Below, piece after piece: positions 53,650-62,719 of a DNA stretch of 64,000 nucleotides (position 1 is the first letter of the stretch; the number at the start of each line of letters is the position of its first letter). The translations under genes were made by a program, and so were the position numbers. The notes beneath the pieces are model-generated. The model was given only the letters and a program-made list of their open reading frames with translations. It made no database searches and was not told the origin of the DNA. The stretch comes from Pseudomonadota bacterium (GTDB taxonomy: Bacteria > Pseudomonadota > Gammaproteobacteria > Burkholderiales > SG8-39), in contig CANGMI010000003.1 of assembly GCA_947455195.1 (NCBI GenBank), forward strand, positions 1 to 64,000, given 5' to 3'.

Positions 53650-54672
53650 TTGGCCAGCCATTATCTCATCGTGAAAACATCGTCGCTCGGCGACGTGATC
53701 CATGCCATGCCGGCCGTGACCGAGTGGTGCATGCAGCGACCCGATGCGCGGATCGACTGGGTGGTCGAGGAGGCCTACGCGCCGCTGGTGCGACTGCACC
53801 CGGGCGTGCGCCGGGTGATACCGGTGGCATGGCGACGCTGGCGAAAGGCGCTCGCCCGGCGCACCACCTGGCGGGAATTCGCGACGCTGCGACAGGCTTT
53901 GGGCGAGACCCGATACGACGCGGTCATCGACGCCCAGGGCCTGCTCAAGAGCGCGGTGATCGCCTGGCTGGCAGGTCATCGACGCATCGGCCTCGATGCA
54001 GCCAGCGCGCGCGAGCCTCTGGCCAGTCGCTTCTATACCCAACGCCTCTGTGTTCCCTGGGGACTTCACGCCATCGAACGGTGCCGCCTGCTGCTTGCAC
54101 AGGCGGGACACTATCCGCCTGGCGAGACCCTGGACTACGGAGTGCACCTGCCAGGCCCCAGCGTCGGGGAGCCCCCTCGTTGCGTGCTGCTGCATGGCAC
54201 TGCCGTCGCCGCGAAGCAATGGCCTGAAGCGCACTGGCGAGCGCTCGCGACGAACCTGCAGGCGCAGGGCATGGTGGTCGAGTTGCCCCATGGCAACGCC
54301 GAAGAAGAGGCGCGGGCGCATCGCATTGCTCAGGACCTGCCGCACGCGGTCGTGCCAGACCGTGCACCGGTTGACGTCATGGCCCGGCGCATCGCCCGCG
54401 CGCAACTTGTTGTCGGCGTGGACACGGGCCTGCTGCATCTGGCTGCGGCCTTGCAGGTGCCCCTGGTGGCCCTTTTCGTGCAGACCGATCCGGCAGCCAC
54501 CGGGCCGCGCGGTGCTGGTGCGCTGACGGTGCTGGGCGGGCCCGGGCAGTGTCCCGCGGTGGCGCAGGTCCTCGAAGCCATCGAGGCCCTGCAAACCGAC
54601 CTGAGCGGCGCGCCCCCTGAACCGGCGGCACCGATGGGCGCCCCTGATGCCGGGCGGGCAGTCAGCCCCTGA
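53650..54672 (+). CDS. waaC: Lipopolysaccharide heptosyltransferase I
   Basis: A 340-aa GT9 enzyme that adds the first L-glycero-D-manno-heptose to Kdo2-lipid A. The start is probably TTG. HYLIVKTSSLGDVIHAMPAVTEWCMQRPDARIDWVVEEAYAPLVRLHPGVRRVIPVAWRRWRK, YDAVIDAQGLLKSAV and GLDAASAREPLASRFY are hallmark WaaC blocks. VVGVDTGLLHLAAALQVPLVALFVQTDPAATGPRG is the ADP-heptose site. The C-terminal ~25 residues are Pro/Ala-rich. Its last base overlaps the first of waaA, so the two are co-expressed. Confidence 0.95.
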   Translation: MASHYLIVKTSSLGDVIHAMPAVTEWCMQRPDARIDWVVEEAYAPLVRLHPGVRRVIPVAWRRWRKALARRTTWREFATLRQALGETRYDAVIDAQGLLKSAVIAWLAGHRRIGLDAASAREPLASRFYTQRLCVPWGLHAIERCRLLLAQAGHYPPGETLDYGVHLPGPSVGEPPRCVLLHGTAVAAKQWPEAHWRALATNLQAQGMVVELPHGNAEEEARAHRIAQDLPHAVVPDRAPVDVMARRIARAQLVVGVDTGLLHLAAALQVPLVALFVQTDPAATGPRGAGALTVLGGPGQCPAVAQVLEAIEALQTDLSGAPPEPAAPMGAPDAGRAVSP

Positions 54673-55934
54673 TGCTGCGTCGACTCTATACCGCGCTGCT
54701 CTGCCTTGCCCTGCCCTTCGCTCCCTTGCGCCTTTGGTGGCGCGGTCGGCGCGAACCCGGGTACCGCGCGCACATCGGCGAGCGTTTCGGCCTCTTTGGC
54801 GCTGCATCGACCGATCCGCGCCCATGCCTCTGGATTCACGCAGTGTCGCTGGGCGAAACCCGCGCGGCACAACCGCTGGCGAACGCCCTGATGGCGCTGT
54901 TGCCCGGTTACCGACTGCTCGTCACGCACATGACGGCCACCGGCCGAGCCGCGGGCGAAGCCCTGTTTCCCGCGGCAAGCATTGCATTCCTGCCCTATGA
55001 CGTCCCATGGGCCATGCGCCGCTTGCTGGCCCACTACCAGCCGCGGGCGCTGATTCTCATGGAGACGGAAATCTGGCCCAACCTCATCGCCGAATGCCGC
55101 CGGGCGCGCATACCGGTCGTACTCGCCAACGCAAGGCTGTCAGCGCGCTCGGCGCGTCGCTATGGGTGGTTTGCCAGCCTGGCGCAAGAGACATTTGGCG
55201 CCCTCGATCGGGTCACCGCGCAAACCGAGGCTGATGCCGAACGGTTGCGAAGCGTCGGGGCCCGCGTGATCGAGGTGACCGGAAACCTCAAGTTTGATAC
55301 CCCGGCGCCAGCCGATGCCGAAACGCTCGCCACCCATTTCCGGCGTCAATACGGCCAGCGACCGGTGCTGCTGCTCGCCAGCACCCGCGAGGGCGAGGAG
55401 GCGCTGATCCTCGATGCGCTCGAGCATGAGCCACTGCCCGCATCAACACTCGTCGTCATCGTTCCGCGACATCCGCAACGCTTCGATGCCGTGGCCACGC
55501 TGATCGGGAGCCGGGGCCACGCCCTCGTGCGGCGGTCGGCAGACTGCGAAGTACCGGCCGAGACACGCTTCGTACTGGGCGATAGCCTGGGCGAAATGCA
55601 CGCCTACTACCGTGCCTGCGACCTCGCCTTTGTCGGCGGCAGCCTCCTGCCTCTGGGAGGGCAGAATCTCATCGAAGCCTGTGCCGCCGGGGCCCCGGTT
55701 CTGATCGGTCCATCGAGCTTCAATTTTGCGCAGGCCGTTGCCGACGCCATCGCGGCCGGGGCAGCACGGCAGGTGCGTGACGCTGCCGATCTCATCGATA
55801 CCGCTGCAATACTGCTCGCCGATCGAAACCGACGCGACGCCATGGGCGCAGCCGGTCGGAGTTTCACGGCCATGCACCGGGGTGCGGCAGCCCGTACGGC
55901 CGTGCTGATCGCCAGCACGCTGCGTCGCGTGTGA
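54672..55934 (+). CDS. waaA: 3-deoxy-D-manno-octulosonic acid transferase
   Basis: A 420-aa GT30 enzyme that transfers Kdo to lipid IVA at the inner membrane. LRRLYTALLCLALPFAPLRLWWR is the N-terminal anchor. RAHIGERFGLF, LWIHAVSLGETRAAQPLANAL with the catalytic Glu, LVTHMTATGRAAGE, FLPYDVPWAMRRLL, METEIWPNLIAECRRARIPVVLANARLSARSARRYGWF and SLLPLGGQNLIEACAAGAPVLIGPSSFNFAQ are all family signatures. It is coupled to waaC. The bifunctional versus monofunctional Kdo count cannot be told. Confidence 0.97.
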   Translation: MLRRLYTALLCLALPFAPLRLWWRGRREPGYRAHIGERFGLFGAASTDPRPCLWIHAVSLGETRAAQPLANALMALLPGYRLLVTHMTATGRAAGEALFPAASIAFLPYDVPWAMRRLLAHYQPRALILMETEIWPNLIAECRRARIPVVLANARLSARSARRYGWFASLAQETFGALDRVTAQTEADAERLRSVGARVIEVTGNLKFDTPAPADAETLATHFRRQYGQRPVLLLASTREGEEALILDALEHEPLPASTLVVIVPRHPQRFDAVATLIGSRGHALVRRSADCEVPAETRFVLGDSLGEMHAYYRACDLAFVGGSLLPLGGQNLIEACAAGAPVLIGPSSFNFAQAVADAIAAGAARQVRDAADLIDTAAILLADRNRRDAMGAAGRSFTAMHRGAAARTAVLIASTLRRV

Positions 55935-55947
55935 TTCGGCTCGGCGC

Positions 55948-56271
55948 CTAGTAGGTCGCCATCGATACGTCGACTTGCCGAGCCCACGCATCGATACCCC
56001 CGGCCAGGTTGGAGACGGCACCAAAGCCCTGCCGCTCCAGATACATCGCCACCTGCATGCTGCGCCCGCCGTGATGACACATCACGACCAGATCGGCGGT
56101 GCGATCCAGTTCGGCGATACGCGCCATGATCTGCCCCATCGGAATGTGCACCGAGCCGGGCAAGGCGCACAACTCGCGCTCCCAGCCCTCACGCACGTCG
56201 AGAACGACGGGGGGTGTCTGCCGGGCATCGTCCAGACGACTCTTGAGGTCAGTGACCGAGATCTGCTGCAT
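55948..56271 (-). CDS. Single-domain rhodanese (sulfurtransferase-like)
   Basis: A 107-aa protein consisting of one rhodanese domain: PPVVLDVREGWERELCALPGSVHIPMGQI, then the active-site loop VMCHHGGRSMQVAMYLERQGF with the catalytic Cys, and NLAGGIDAWARQVD. The CHHGGRS loop is typical of the group often encoded beside pcm in proteobacteria. It is 25 bp downstream of pcm on the same strand. It may handle thiosulfate- or persulfide-type sulfur; the partner is unknown. Confidence 0.92.
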   Translation of the reverse strand: MQQISVTDLKSRLDDARQTPPVVLDVREGWERELCALPGSVHIPMGQIMARIAELDRTADLVVMCHHGGRSMQVAMYLERQGFGAVSNLAGGIDAWARQVDVSMATY

Positions 56272-56296
56272 GGCTGTTCCTTCGGACAGGGCCTGA

Positions 56297-56962
56297 TCAG
56301 AAGCGGAAGCGGGAGGGTTCGATGGCCTGGCTCAGAGGGGCCAGGTCGGTATCGAACAGGTCGACGGTCGTGAAGGCGCCAGTCCCCAGGCGGGTCATGA
56401 GTTGCGCCCGCATGACGGGCGAACGCCCGGTCACGGCAAAGAGGCGCCCCCCGGGCATCAACTGCTCGAAGAGCACCGCGGGCACGGCAGGGACCGATCC
56501 GGTGAGCACAATGGCGTCATAAGGCGCTTGATGCAGCACCCCCTCGAGGCCATTGCCCGTCTCGAGCGTCACGTTCGTCACCCCGGCACGCGCCAGATTC
56601 TCGGCACCGGCCCGGGCGATCTGCGGATTGATCTCGACCGAGACCACGCGAGCCGCACGTGCCGCCAGGAGCGCCGTGAGATACCCCGAGCCCGTACCGA
56701 TCTCGAGCACCTTCGCCTGCGGCTCGAGCGCAAGTTCCTGCAGGAGGCGCGCTTCAACCCGAGGCGGCATCATGCACTCGCCCGGCCCGGCGCCCTCGAA
56801 CAGGGGAATTTCCAGGTCGGAGAATGCAAGCGAGCGCCATGCCTGGGGCACGAACTCCTCACGCCTCACCACGTAGAGCAGATCGAGAATGCGGGTGTCG
56901 AGCACCTCCCACGTCCGGATCTGCTGCTCGACCATGTTGAATCGCGCGCGCTCTGTGTTCAT
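56297..56962 (-). CDS. pcm: Protein-L-isoaspartate O-methyltransferase family protein
   Basis: A 221-aa SAM-dependent methyltransferase related to PCMT. FNMVEQQIRTWEVLDTRILDLLYVVRREEFVP is the N-terminal block. MMPPRVEARLLQEL, VLEIGTGSGYLTALLAARAARVVSVEINPQIARAGAENL holds the SAM motif, and PYDAIVLTGSVPAVPAVLFEQLMPGGRLFAVTG completes it. The classic substrate-recognition stretch near QTISQPYIVA is replaced by ECMMPPRVEAR, so it belongs to the shorter PCMT-like subgroup, and repair activity is assumed rather than shown. It is paired with the rhodanese. Confidence 0.88.
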   Translation of the reverse strand: MNTERARFNMVEQQIRTWEVLDTRILDLLYVVRREEFVPQAWRSLAFSDLEIPLFEGAGPGECMMPPRVEARLLQELALEPQAKVLEIGTGSGYLTALLAARAARVVSVEINPQIARAGAENLARAGVTNVTLETGNGLEGVLHQAPYDAIVLTGSVPAVPAVLFEQLMPGGRLFAVTGRSPVMRAQLMTRLGTGAFTTVDLFDTDLAPLSQAIEPSRFRF

Positions 56963-57080
56963 GGGGTTGCTCGCTCAATGATGGGGCCGCATGCGTGCTG
57001 CAGCGCAGGACCCGGATTCTAGCGCGACTGGCATCCCATCAGACGTCACGCAGCGGGCATCCGTCCTGCAACGCCGGCAT

Positions 57081-58484
57081 TCAGGCGGCCGCTTCGGGCG
57101 CTTGTGCACCCGCCCACCCGACCATTCGGGCTGCCGAGGTTCCTGCCAGCCGTCCCAGAGACAAGGCACACAACCAGCCACTGCCGGGCAGATAACCCGA
57201 ACCATGCGGTCCGGAGATGCCGCAGGCAGCGTGCCCCCCCGCAAAGAGATTGGGCAGTGGCGTGCCATCGTCACGCAGTACACGTCCGTGAACGTCCACC
57301 ATGAGCCCCCCCTGGGTGTGCAGAAGGGCTGCCGTCACGCACACGGCGCGCAAGGGCAACGCCATCGGTTCGCGGCCAGCGAACACGCGGCCGAACGGAT
57401 CGACAGACCGCCCGATCTGGTAGTCGCGCACCCGATCGAAGACATCGGCGAGCGCCGGTGCCGGCACGCCGATCTGCGCCGCGAGCGCCTCAGGCGTAGC
57501 GCCCTGATGTACGGCATTCGATCCGGCCAGGACGCGATACTCGTCGCCACCCATCGCCTGTTGATGTATCCGCTCATCGTAGATCGTCCAGGCCAGTCCT
57601 CGGGGCTGCGCCATCAACTGCGCCGCAAAGTCGGCGTCGCCATCGACTTCGTTGCCGAAGCGTTCACCGCGCAGGTTGACCTGGATGCCGCCCTCATCAA
57701 TGAGTGTACGCGGCAGCAGTTGCCCGCAACTCGGCGCAAACGCCGCGCGCGCGGAATAGGCGCCGGTGTGCCTCAATCCGGCACCGAGACGGCTCGCCCA
57801 GTGCAGGGCATCGCCATAGCTGCCGCGGTGGCCGGCGTAGAACGCCTCGGCAACCGCCGGCATGAACTGCTTGCGGTAACTGCCATTGGCGGCAAAGCCT
57901 CCGCTGGCGAGGACCAGCGCCTGGCATCCGATGTCTTCGGATGTTCCGTCACGACGCGTGTACATCGCACCCACGACACGGCCGTCCTCACTGGCATGCA
58001 GATCGAGCACCCGCGCACCGGTGATGATGCGCACGCCCGCCCGACGAGCCGCCTCTTCGAGTCGGCGCACGAGCGCCACACCCGAGCGCTCGGGCACGCC
58101 GTGAAAGCGCTGCTTCGCGTGGCCCGCCTGGGGCAGACCCGGTTCGAGTTGCCAGGGCACGCCGTGACGATCGGCCAACCATTCGATCGTGGGCGCCACC
58201 GCGCTGGTGACCGCGAGGGTCATGCGGACATCGCCCGCCCCCCGCGACTTGCGCTGCAGGTCGGCCGCGAACTGAGAGGCAGAATCGACGATGCCGGCAG
58301 CCGCCTGATAGCGGGTACCCGCAGCCGGCACGATACCGCGCCCGCTCTGGATACTGCCTCCCAGATGGGTCTCGCGCTCGATCAGGACGACTTCGGCACC
58401 CGCGTCACGCGCTGCGAGCGCGGCGATCAGGCCACACAAGCCCCCGCCCACTACCAGAACGGGCGCGGACTGCGGGTACGTCAT
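57081..58484 (-). CDS. FAD-dependent flavoprotein of the fumarate reductase/3-ketosteroid dehydrogenase group
   Basis: A 467-aa protein. The ATG at 58484 (MTYPQSAP) is used, though an ATG at 58508 is equally possible; the track start at 58745 is too early. PVLVVGGGLCGLIAALAARDAGAEVVLIERETHLGGSIQSGRGIVPAAG is the FAD Rossmann motif, GCQALVLASGGFAANGSYRKQFMP is typical of the FAD_binding_2 family, and NLFAGGHAACGISGPHGSGYLPGSGWLCALSLGRLAG is the C-terminal FAD block. It lacks haem and FMN domains. Substrate might be a carboxylic acid or ketosteroid-like compound; I cannot tell. Confidence 0.85.
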   Translation of the reverse strand: MTYPQSAPVLVVGGGLCGLIAALAARDAGAEVVLIERETHLGGSIQSGRGIVPAAGTRYQAAAGIVDSASQFAADLQRKSRGAGDVRMTLAVTSAVAPTIEWLADRHGVPWQLEPGLPQAGHAKQRFHGVPERSGVALVRRLEEAARRAGVRIITGARVLDLHASEDGRVVGAMYTRRDGTSEDIGCQALVLASGGFAANGSYRKQFMPAVAEAFYAGHRGSYGDALHWASRLGAGLRHTGAYSARAAFAPSCGQLLPRTLIDEGGIQVNLRGERFGNEVDGDADFAAQLMAQPRGLAWTIYDERIHQQAMGGDEYRVLAGSNAVHQGATPEALAAQIGVPAPALADVFDRVRDYQIGRSVDPFGRVFAGREPMALPLRAVCVTAALLHTQGGLMVDVHGRVLRDDGTPLPNLFAGGHAACGISGPHGSGYLPGSGWLCALSLGRLAGTSAARMVGWAGAQAPEAAA

Positions 58485-58698
58485 GCGATCGCTGAATTCG
58501 ACGGGCATGGGCTGAAGGCAGACTGTGCCGGGGTTCGATCGGGTGCGAACGGCTGGATGTCGATGGTCGCGGCGAACTGCCCGAACATCGGGGCCTGATG
58601 ATTCCGAACGAGGTGTTTCCTCCACCTCAGCCGCCAAGTATCCCTCATTGCGCGCGTGCGGGAAACCCGCTGCGGCCGCGCACGCCCCGCCTGCCGGG

Positions 58699-59616
58699 TC
58701 AGCGTCCCGTGAACGGCATGTCGTCACCGATGAGTGCAGCGCCAATCACACCGGCCGAGTCCCCCAGTTCATGGCGCACGACCGGGGTGTCGTAGGTGTC
58801 GGAAAACACCTCGCGCACCAGGGACTCGCGCACACGCTCGCACAGGCCTGGCACATTCGAGAGCCCTCCGCCCAGCACGATGATGTCCGGGTCGAGAATA
58901 TCGGCCACATTGGCCAGACCGCGACCGAAGGCGCTGAACACCCGGGTCATGACATCGCGGGCGACGTGCTCGCCCCCTTGCCAGCGGGCGACCACCTGCT
59001 CGGCCGACTGAGCCTGCCCGGTAAGCGCGGCATACTGCCGCGCGATGCCCGGACCGCTCACGAAGGTCTCGACGCAGCCCTCGGCCCCGCAGAAACAGCG
59101 GGCGCCTGTGGGGTCGATCGGGATGTGACCCCACTCGCCCGCGATGCGATTCCGACCTGTCAGGATCCGCCCGTCGATGACGACGCCACCGCCGCAGCCA
59201 GTACCGGCGATCACGCCAAACACGATGCGATGGCCACGGGCGGCCCCAAGGCTCGCCTCGGCGAGGGCAAAGCAGTTGGCATCGTTCTCGATGCGCAGCG
59301 GGCGGCCGATGGCACGCGCGAGATCGAGCGCCAGCGGACGGCCGTTCATCACCGTGGTGTTCGAGTTCTTGAGCAAACCGGTAGCTGCCGATACGGCCCC
59401 CGGCGTACCCACCCCGAGCGACCATCGGGCATCACCCACAACCTCGAGCATCCGGGCATGCAGGACCACGATGCGCGAGACAATGTGTTCGTAACCTCCA
59501 TCGGCTTCGGTCGGCATGCGTTCGCGCCATTGCGTGACACCGGCCGCATCGAGCACGACGCCTTCGATCTTGGTGCCGCCCAGGTCGATGCCGAGCCTGT
59601 AGTGGACGCCGCTCAT
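58699..59616 (-). CDS. ROK-family sugar kinase
   Basis: A 305-aa kinase; the ATG at 59616 gives MSGVHYRLGIDLGGTKIEGVVLDAAG. LGVGTPGAVSAATGLLKNSNTTVMNGRPL, IENDANCFALAEA, GVIAGTGCGGGVVIDGRI and the zinc-binding signature GEWGHIPIDPTGARCFCGAEGCVETFVSGPGI are all present. Family members phosphorylate fructose, glucose, N-acetylglucosamine or N-acetylmannosamine; the sequence GAEGCVETFVSG is closest to the Mak/NagK-like group. It ends 214 bp from the start of the flavoprotein gene on the same strand, with no gene between. Confidence 0.93.
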   Translation of the reverse strand: MSGVHYRLGIDLGGTKIEGVVLDAAGVTQWRERMPTEADGGYEHIVSRIVVLHARMLEVVGDARWSLGVGTPGAVSAATGLLKNSNTTVMNGRPLALDLARAIGRPLRIENDANCFALAEASLGAARGHRIVFGVIAGTGCGGGVVIDGRILTGRNRIAGEWGHIPIDPTGARCFCGAEGCVETFVSGPGIARQYAALTGQAQSAEQVVARWQGGEHVARDVMTRVFSAFGRGLANVADILDPDIIVLGGGLSNVPGLCERVRESLVREVFSDTYDTPVVRHELGDSAGVIGAALIGDDMPFTGR

Positions 59617-59811
59617 GCGCCACGCCACCGGGACGGACCTGCGAGCAGCGGGGATAAGCGGTACGATCGCATGTAGACGAGCCTGCATCGCCGCGCCGAT
59701 GCAGCACGGCCTTGCAGCACTGTACCAAAGGCGGCCACGGGCCGGCCTTGCGGGCGGTCAGTGCCCGCTCGAGGCGCATCAGCGCAGCCTGCCCCACCGA
59801 GGAGATACGAG

Positions 59812-60810
59812 ATGACCCAACGCCTGCCCCGCCTGATCGCGACAGCACTTGGTGCGCTGGGGTTGATCGGCACCTTGAGCCTGATGGCTGGAGCACCTGC
59901 GCACGCGCAGTCCTACCCGAACAAGCCGGTGCGATTCATCATTCCATTTCCACCTGGCGGCACCACCGACATCGTCGGACGCGTGGTGGCCGATCGCATC
60001 GGCCAGTTTCTCGGGCAACCGCTTGTCATCGAGAATCGGGGCGGCGGTGGCGGCTCGATCGGCGCCGAGGCCGTCGCGCGTGCAACACCCGATGGCTACA
60101 TCATCGGCATGGCGACGGTGAGCACGATGGGCACGAATCCGGCTACCAGCCGAAGCATCGGCTATGACCCGATGCGCGACTTCCTGCCCATCACCAATCT
60201 CGCCGCCGTGCCCAATGTGCTGGCCATCCACCCGGGCGTGCCGGCAAAGAACATGACCGAATTTCTCGCCCTGCTGCGCGCTCAACCCGGCAAGTTGTCC
60301 TATGCCACCTCGGGCACCGGTGGCATCGCACACATGATCGGCGAACTGTTCAAGGCCACCACCGGCACCGACCTCGTGCATGTGCCCTACCGCGGCTCAG
60401 GGCCGGCCATCAATGACGTGCTGGGCGGACAGGTTCCGGTGCTCTTCGACAACCTGCCCTCGTCGCTCCAGTACATCCAGGCCGGGCGCATGCGTGCACT
60501 CGCCGTGGCGACACCGCGGCGACTCGAGGCGCTGCCGACAGTACCGACCTTCGGCGAACTCGGCCTGAAAGACATGAATGACGAGGCCTGGTATGGCCTG
60601 GTGGCGCCGGCAAAGACCCCCGCTGACGCGATCCAGAAGCTGCATGCCGCTGCCGTCAAGGCACTGGCACTGCCGGATGTGATCGAACGACTTCAGCAGC
60701 AGGGCGCACAGCCGATCGGCAATACCCCCGAAGAATTCGGTCGCCAGATCAAGGCCGAATACGACAAGTGGGTTCGAGTCGCAAGGCAGCAGAACATCCG
60801 CCTCGACTGA
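59812..60810 (+). CDS. Bug-family (tripartite tricarboxylate) periplasmic binding protein
   Basis: A 332-aa secreted receptor with signal peptide RLPRLIATALGALGLIGTLSLMAGAPAHAQ and GAGGAG-like GAGGAG upstream of the ATG. YPNKPVRFIIPFPPGGTTDIVGRVVADRIGQFLGQPLVIENRGGGGGSIGAEAVARATPDGYIIGM and LSYATSGTGGIAHMIGELFKATTGTDLVHVPYRGSGPAINDVLGGQVPVLFDNLPS are defining Bug motifs. Members bind carboxylates or amides for TctAB transporters or signalling. No tctA/tctB gene is nearby, as is usual for the many orphan Bug genes in Burkholderiales. Confidence 0.95.
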   Translation: MTQRLPRLIATALGALGLIGTLSLMAGAPAHAQSYPNKPVRFIIPFPPGGTTDIVGRVVADRIGQFLGQPLVIENRGGGGGSIGAEAVARATPDGYIIGMATVSTMGTNPATSRSIGYDPMRDFLPITNLAAVPNVLAIHPGVPAKNMTEFLALLRAQPGKLSYATSGTGGIAHMIGELFKATTGTDLVHVPYRGSGPAINDVLGGQVPVLFDNLPSSLQYIQAGRMRALAVATPRRLEALPTVPTFGELGLKDMNDEAWYGLVAPAKTPADAIQKLHAAAVKALALPDVIERLQQQGAQPIGNTPEEFGRQIKAEYDKWVRVARQQNIRLD

Positions 60811-61431
60811 TCAGCCCGGGCCGGCGAGTGCGCGCAGCACCGCCGCCGCGTCGGTCACTGCGGTGACGTTGGCCAGATCGGCAAGGGTGGCTGCATGAAT
60901 CGCAGGCCGCATCGCGGCGCACCCGTCGGCAATGACAATCGTATGGAAGTCGCGGGTGTGGGCGTCACGCGCAGTCGACGCCACGCCACCGTTGGTGACG
61001 ATGCCGGTACACAGGAGCGTGGTGATGCGCTCGCGGCGCAGGACATGCTCGAGGCGCGACGCATGAAAGGCCGAGAAGGCCACCTTCTCGACCAGACAGT
61101 CGACCAGCGGACCCAGTTCATCGATGACGCGCTGGTCGAATGAACCCGGCGCGAAGGCGCCCTCGCCCAGAAAGGGGCGCAGCGCCTTCAGGTGCGGCGA
61201 GATGAGCGAGACCCCGTGCCGACCCGGCGGAATGGTGAACTGCGAGGCCACCACCAGGCCGCCGCGGGCGCGCAAGGCTTCGGCCACGGCGCGAATGATC
61301 GGCACCGTCGCCGCAAAGTCGGGGGATGTAGCGCCGCCGCGGGCATAGGCTCCCTCGGGATGCATGAAGCCGTTCTGCATGTCACCGATGAAGAGCGCCG
61401 TGGTAGCCGGGTCGAGGGTCTGAAGGTCCAT
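60811..61431 (-). CDS. Isochorismatase-like cysteine hydrolase
   Basis: A 206-aa enzyme of the nicotinamidase/isochorismatase superfamily. The catalytic triad can be placed: Asp17 in FIGDMQNGF, Lys in LVEKVAFSAF, and Cys in LLCTGIVTNGGVASTARDA. ASQFTIPPGRHGVSLISP and VIADGCAAM are supporting blocks. It abuts the Bug gene tail-to-tail with no spacer, and its ATG shares the tetranucleotide CATG with the start of the MFS gene on the other strand. Substrate is probably a small amide, such as a carbamoyl compound, but this is not determined. Confidence 0.92.
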   Translation of the reverse strand: MDLQTLDPATTALFIGDMQNGFMHPEGAYARGGATSPDFAATVPIIRAVAEALRARGGLVVASQFTIPPGRHGVSLISPHLKALRPFLGEGAFAPGSFDQRVIDELGPLVDCLVEKVAFSAFHASRLEHVLRRERITTLLCTGIVTNGGVASTARDAHTRDFHTIVIADGCAAMRPAIHAATLADLANVTAVTDAAAVLRALAGPG

Positions 61432-62650
61432 GAGCGATGCCCGTCAGGGCGAGGGAGTAGAATCGGACCCCGATCATGCACCGGAACAGCGCCTCGCAGT
61501 GAGACTCGCCATACTCATGCTCGCGCTGTCGGCTGCCAACACCGGCATGAGCCAGCGCATTGCCGAACCCATGCTGCCGCGCCTTGCCGTCGAATACTCG
61601 ACCTCGGTGCCGGCGGTCGCGATCGTCGTTACCGCGTACGCGCTCGCCTCGGCCATGGCGCAATACGTACACGGTCCGCTCGGCGATCGCTACGGGGCGC
61701 TGCGTACCGTGACCCTGCTCACCGGACTTTCCGGGGTTGCCTCCCTCGGTTGCGCCATGGCGGGCAGCCTCGAGGCACTGACTGCGTGGCGCTTTGCCTG
61801 CGGATGCTTTGCCTCAGGGAGCATGACGCTGGGCATGGCCTACGTTGCCGATGTCGTACCGCCCGAGCGCCGTCAGACCGTGCTTGCTCGCTTTCTTGCC
61901 GGCAGCGTGAGCGGGCAGACCACCGGACCGCTGGTGGGCGGGATGCTCACCGACTTCGTCGGCTGGCGCTCGACCTTCCTGCTGCTCGGTTGCATCTTCA
62001 TGCTGGTGACCGGCCTGCTCATTGCCACCACGCACCGCCAGTGGACGCCAGGACGCGCCGGCCACCGGCCGCTGCTCTCCCCGGCTCCCTACCTTGCGAT
62101 ACTTCGCACCTCACGCGGGCGCGCCGTCCTGCTGGCCGTATTCACCGAAATGGCGCTCTTTTTCGGTGCCTACACCTTCCTGGGTGCATGGCTGAAGGAA
62201 CGATTCGATCTGTCCTACACCCTCACAGGACTGATTCTTGCCGGCTTCGGTCTGGGTGGCCTCGCCTACAGCAGTTCGGTTCGCGTGCTGCTCAGGCGCT
62301 TCGGGCAACGGGGTTGCGTGCTGATTGGCGGCCTGCTCGGCGGCTCGCTCTACCTCCTCATCCTCATTGCCCCGACCTGGCAATGGGCCGTACCGTGCAC
62401 GATGGGTATGGGCTTTGCCTTCTACACCATGCACAACACGCTGCAGACACGGGCTACCGAACTCGCACCGCAGGCGCGTGCAACGGCGCTTGCGCTCTTC
62501 TCGATGAACTGGGCCGGTGGCCAGGCCATCGGCGCTCTGGTCATGAGCCTGGGGATCAGCGTCGTGGGCTACGCCCCCATGATCGCAACCTTCGCGATCG
62601 CGTTCATGGTCTTCAGTCTGGTGCTGCGCGCCCACCTGCATCGGCTCTGA
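61430..62650 (+). CDS. Major facilitator superfamily transporter
   Basis: A 406-aa, 12-helix membrane protein. After a hydrophilic N-terminal tail, LAVRLAILMLALSAANTGMSQRIAEPMLPRLAVEYSTS begins the first helices. GPLGDRYGALRTVTL is the loop 2-3 motif, and GMAYVADVVPPERRQTVLARFLAGSVSGQTTGPLVGGMLTDFVGWRSTFLLL is motif C of the drug/metabolite antiporter type. It probably exports a small molecule. It starts head-to-head with the isochorismatase-like gene, so the two share the CATG and presumably opposing promoters that lie in each other's coding regions. Confidence 0.9.
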   Translation: MSDARQGEGVESDPDHAPEQRLAVRLAILMLALSAANTGMSQRIAEPMLPRLAVEYSTSVPAVAIVVTAYALASAMAQYVHGPLGDRYGALRTVTLLTGLSGVASLGCAMAGSLEALTAWRFACGCFASGSMTLGMAYVADVVPPERRQTVLARFLAGSVSGQTTGPLVGGMLTDFVGWRSTFLLLGCIFMLVTGLLIATTHRQWTPGRAGHRPLLSPAPYLAILRTSRGRAVLLAVFTEMALFFGAYTFLGAWLKERFDLSYTLTGLILAGFGLGGLAYSSSVRVLLRRFGQRGCVLIGGLLGGSLYLLILIAPTWQWAVPCTMGMGFAFYTMHNTLQTRATELAPQARATALALFSMNWAGGQAIGALVMSLGISVVGYAPMIATFAIAFMVFSLVLRAHLHRL

Positions 62651-62719
62651 CCGGAACGCGCGCACGGTGCTCGCAGATCGATCGCTGCCGCGCTGGCTGC
62701 CCGGCGGCAGGACAACGCT

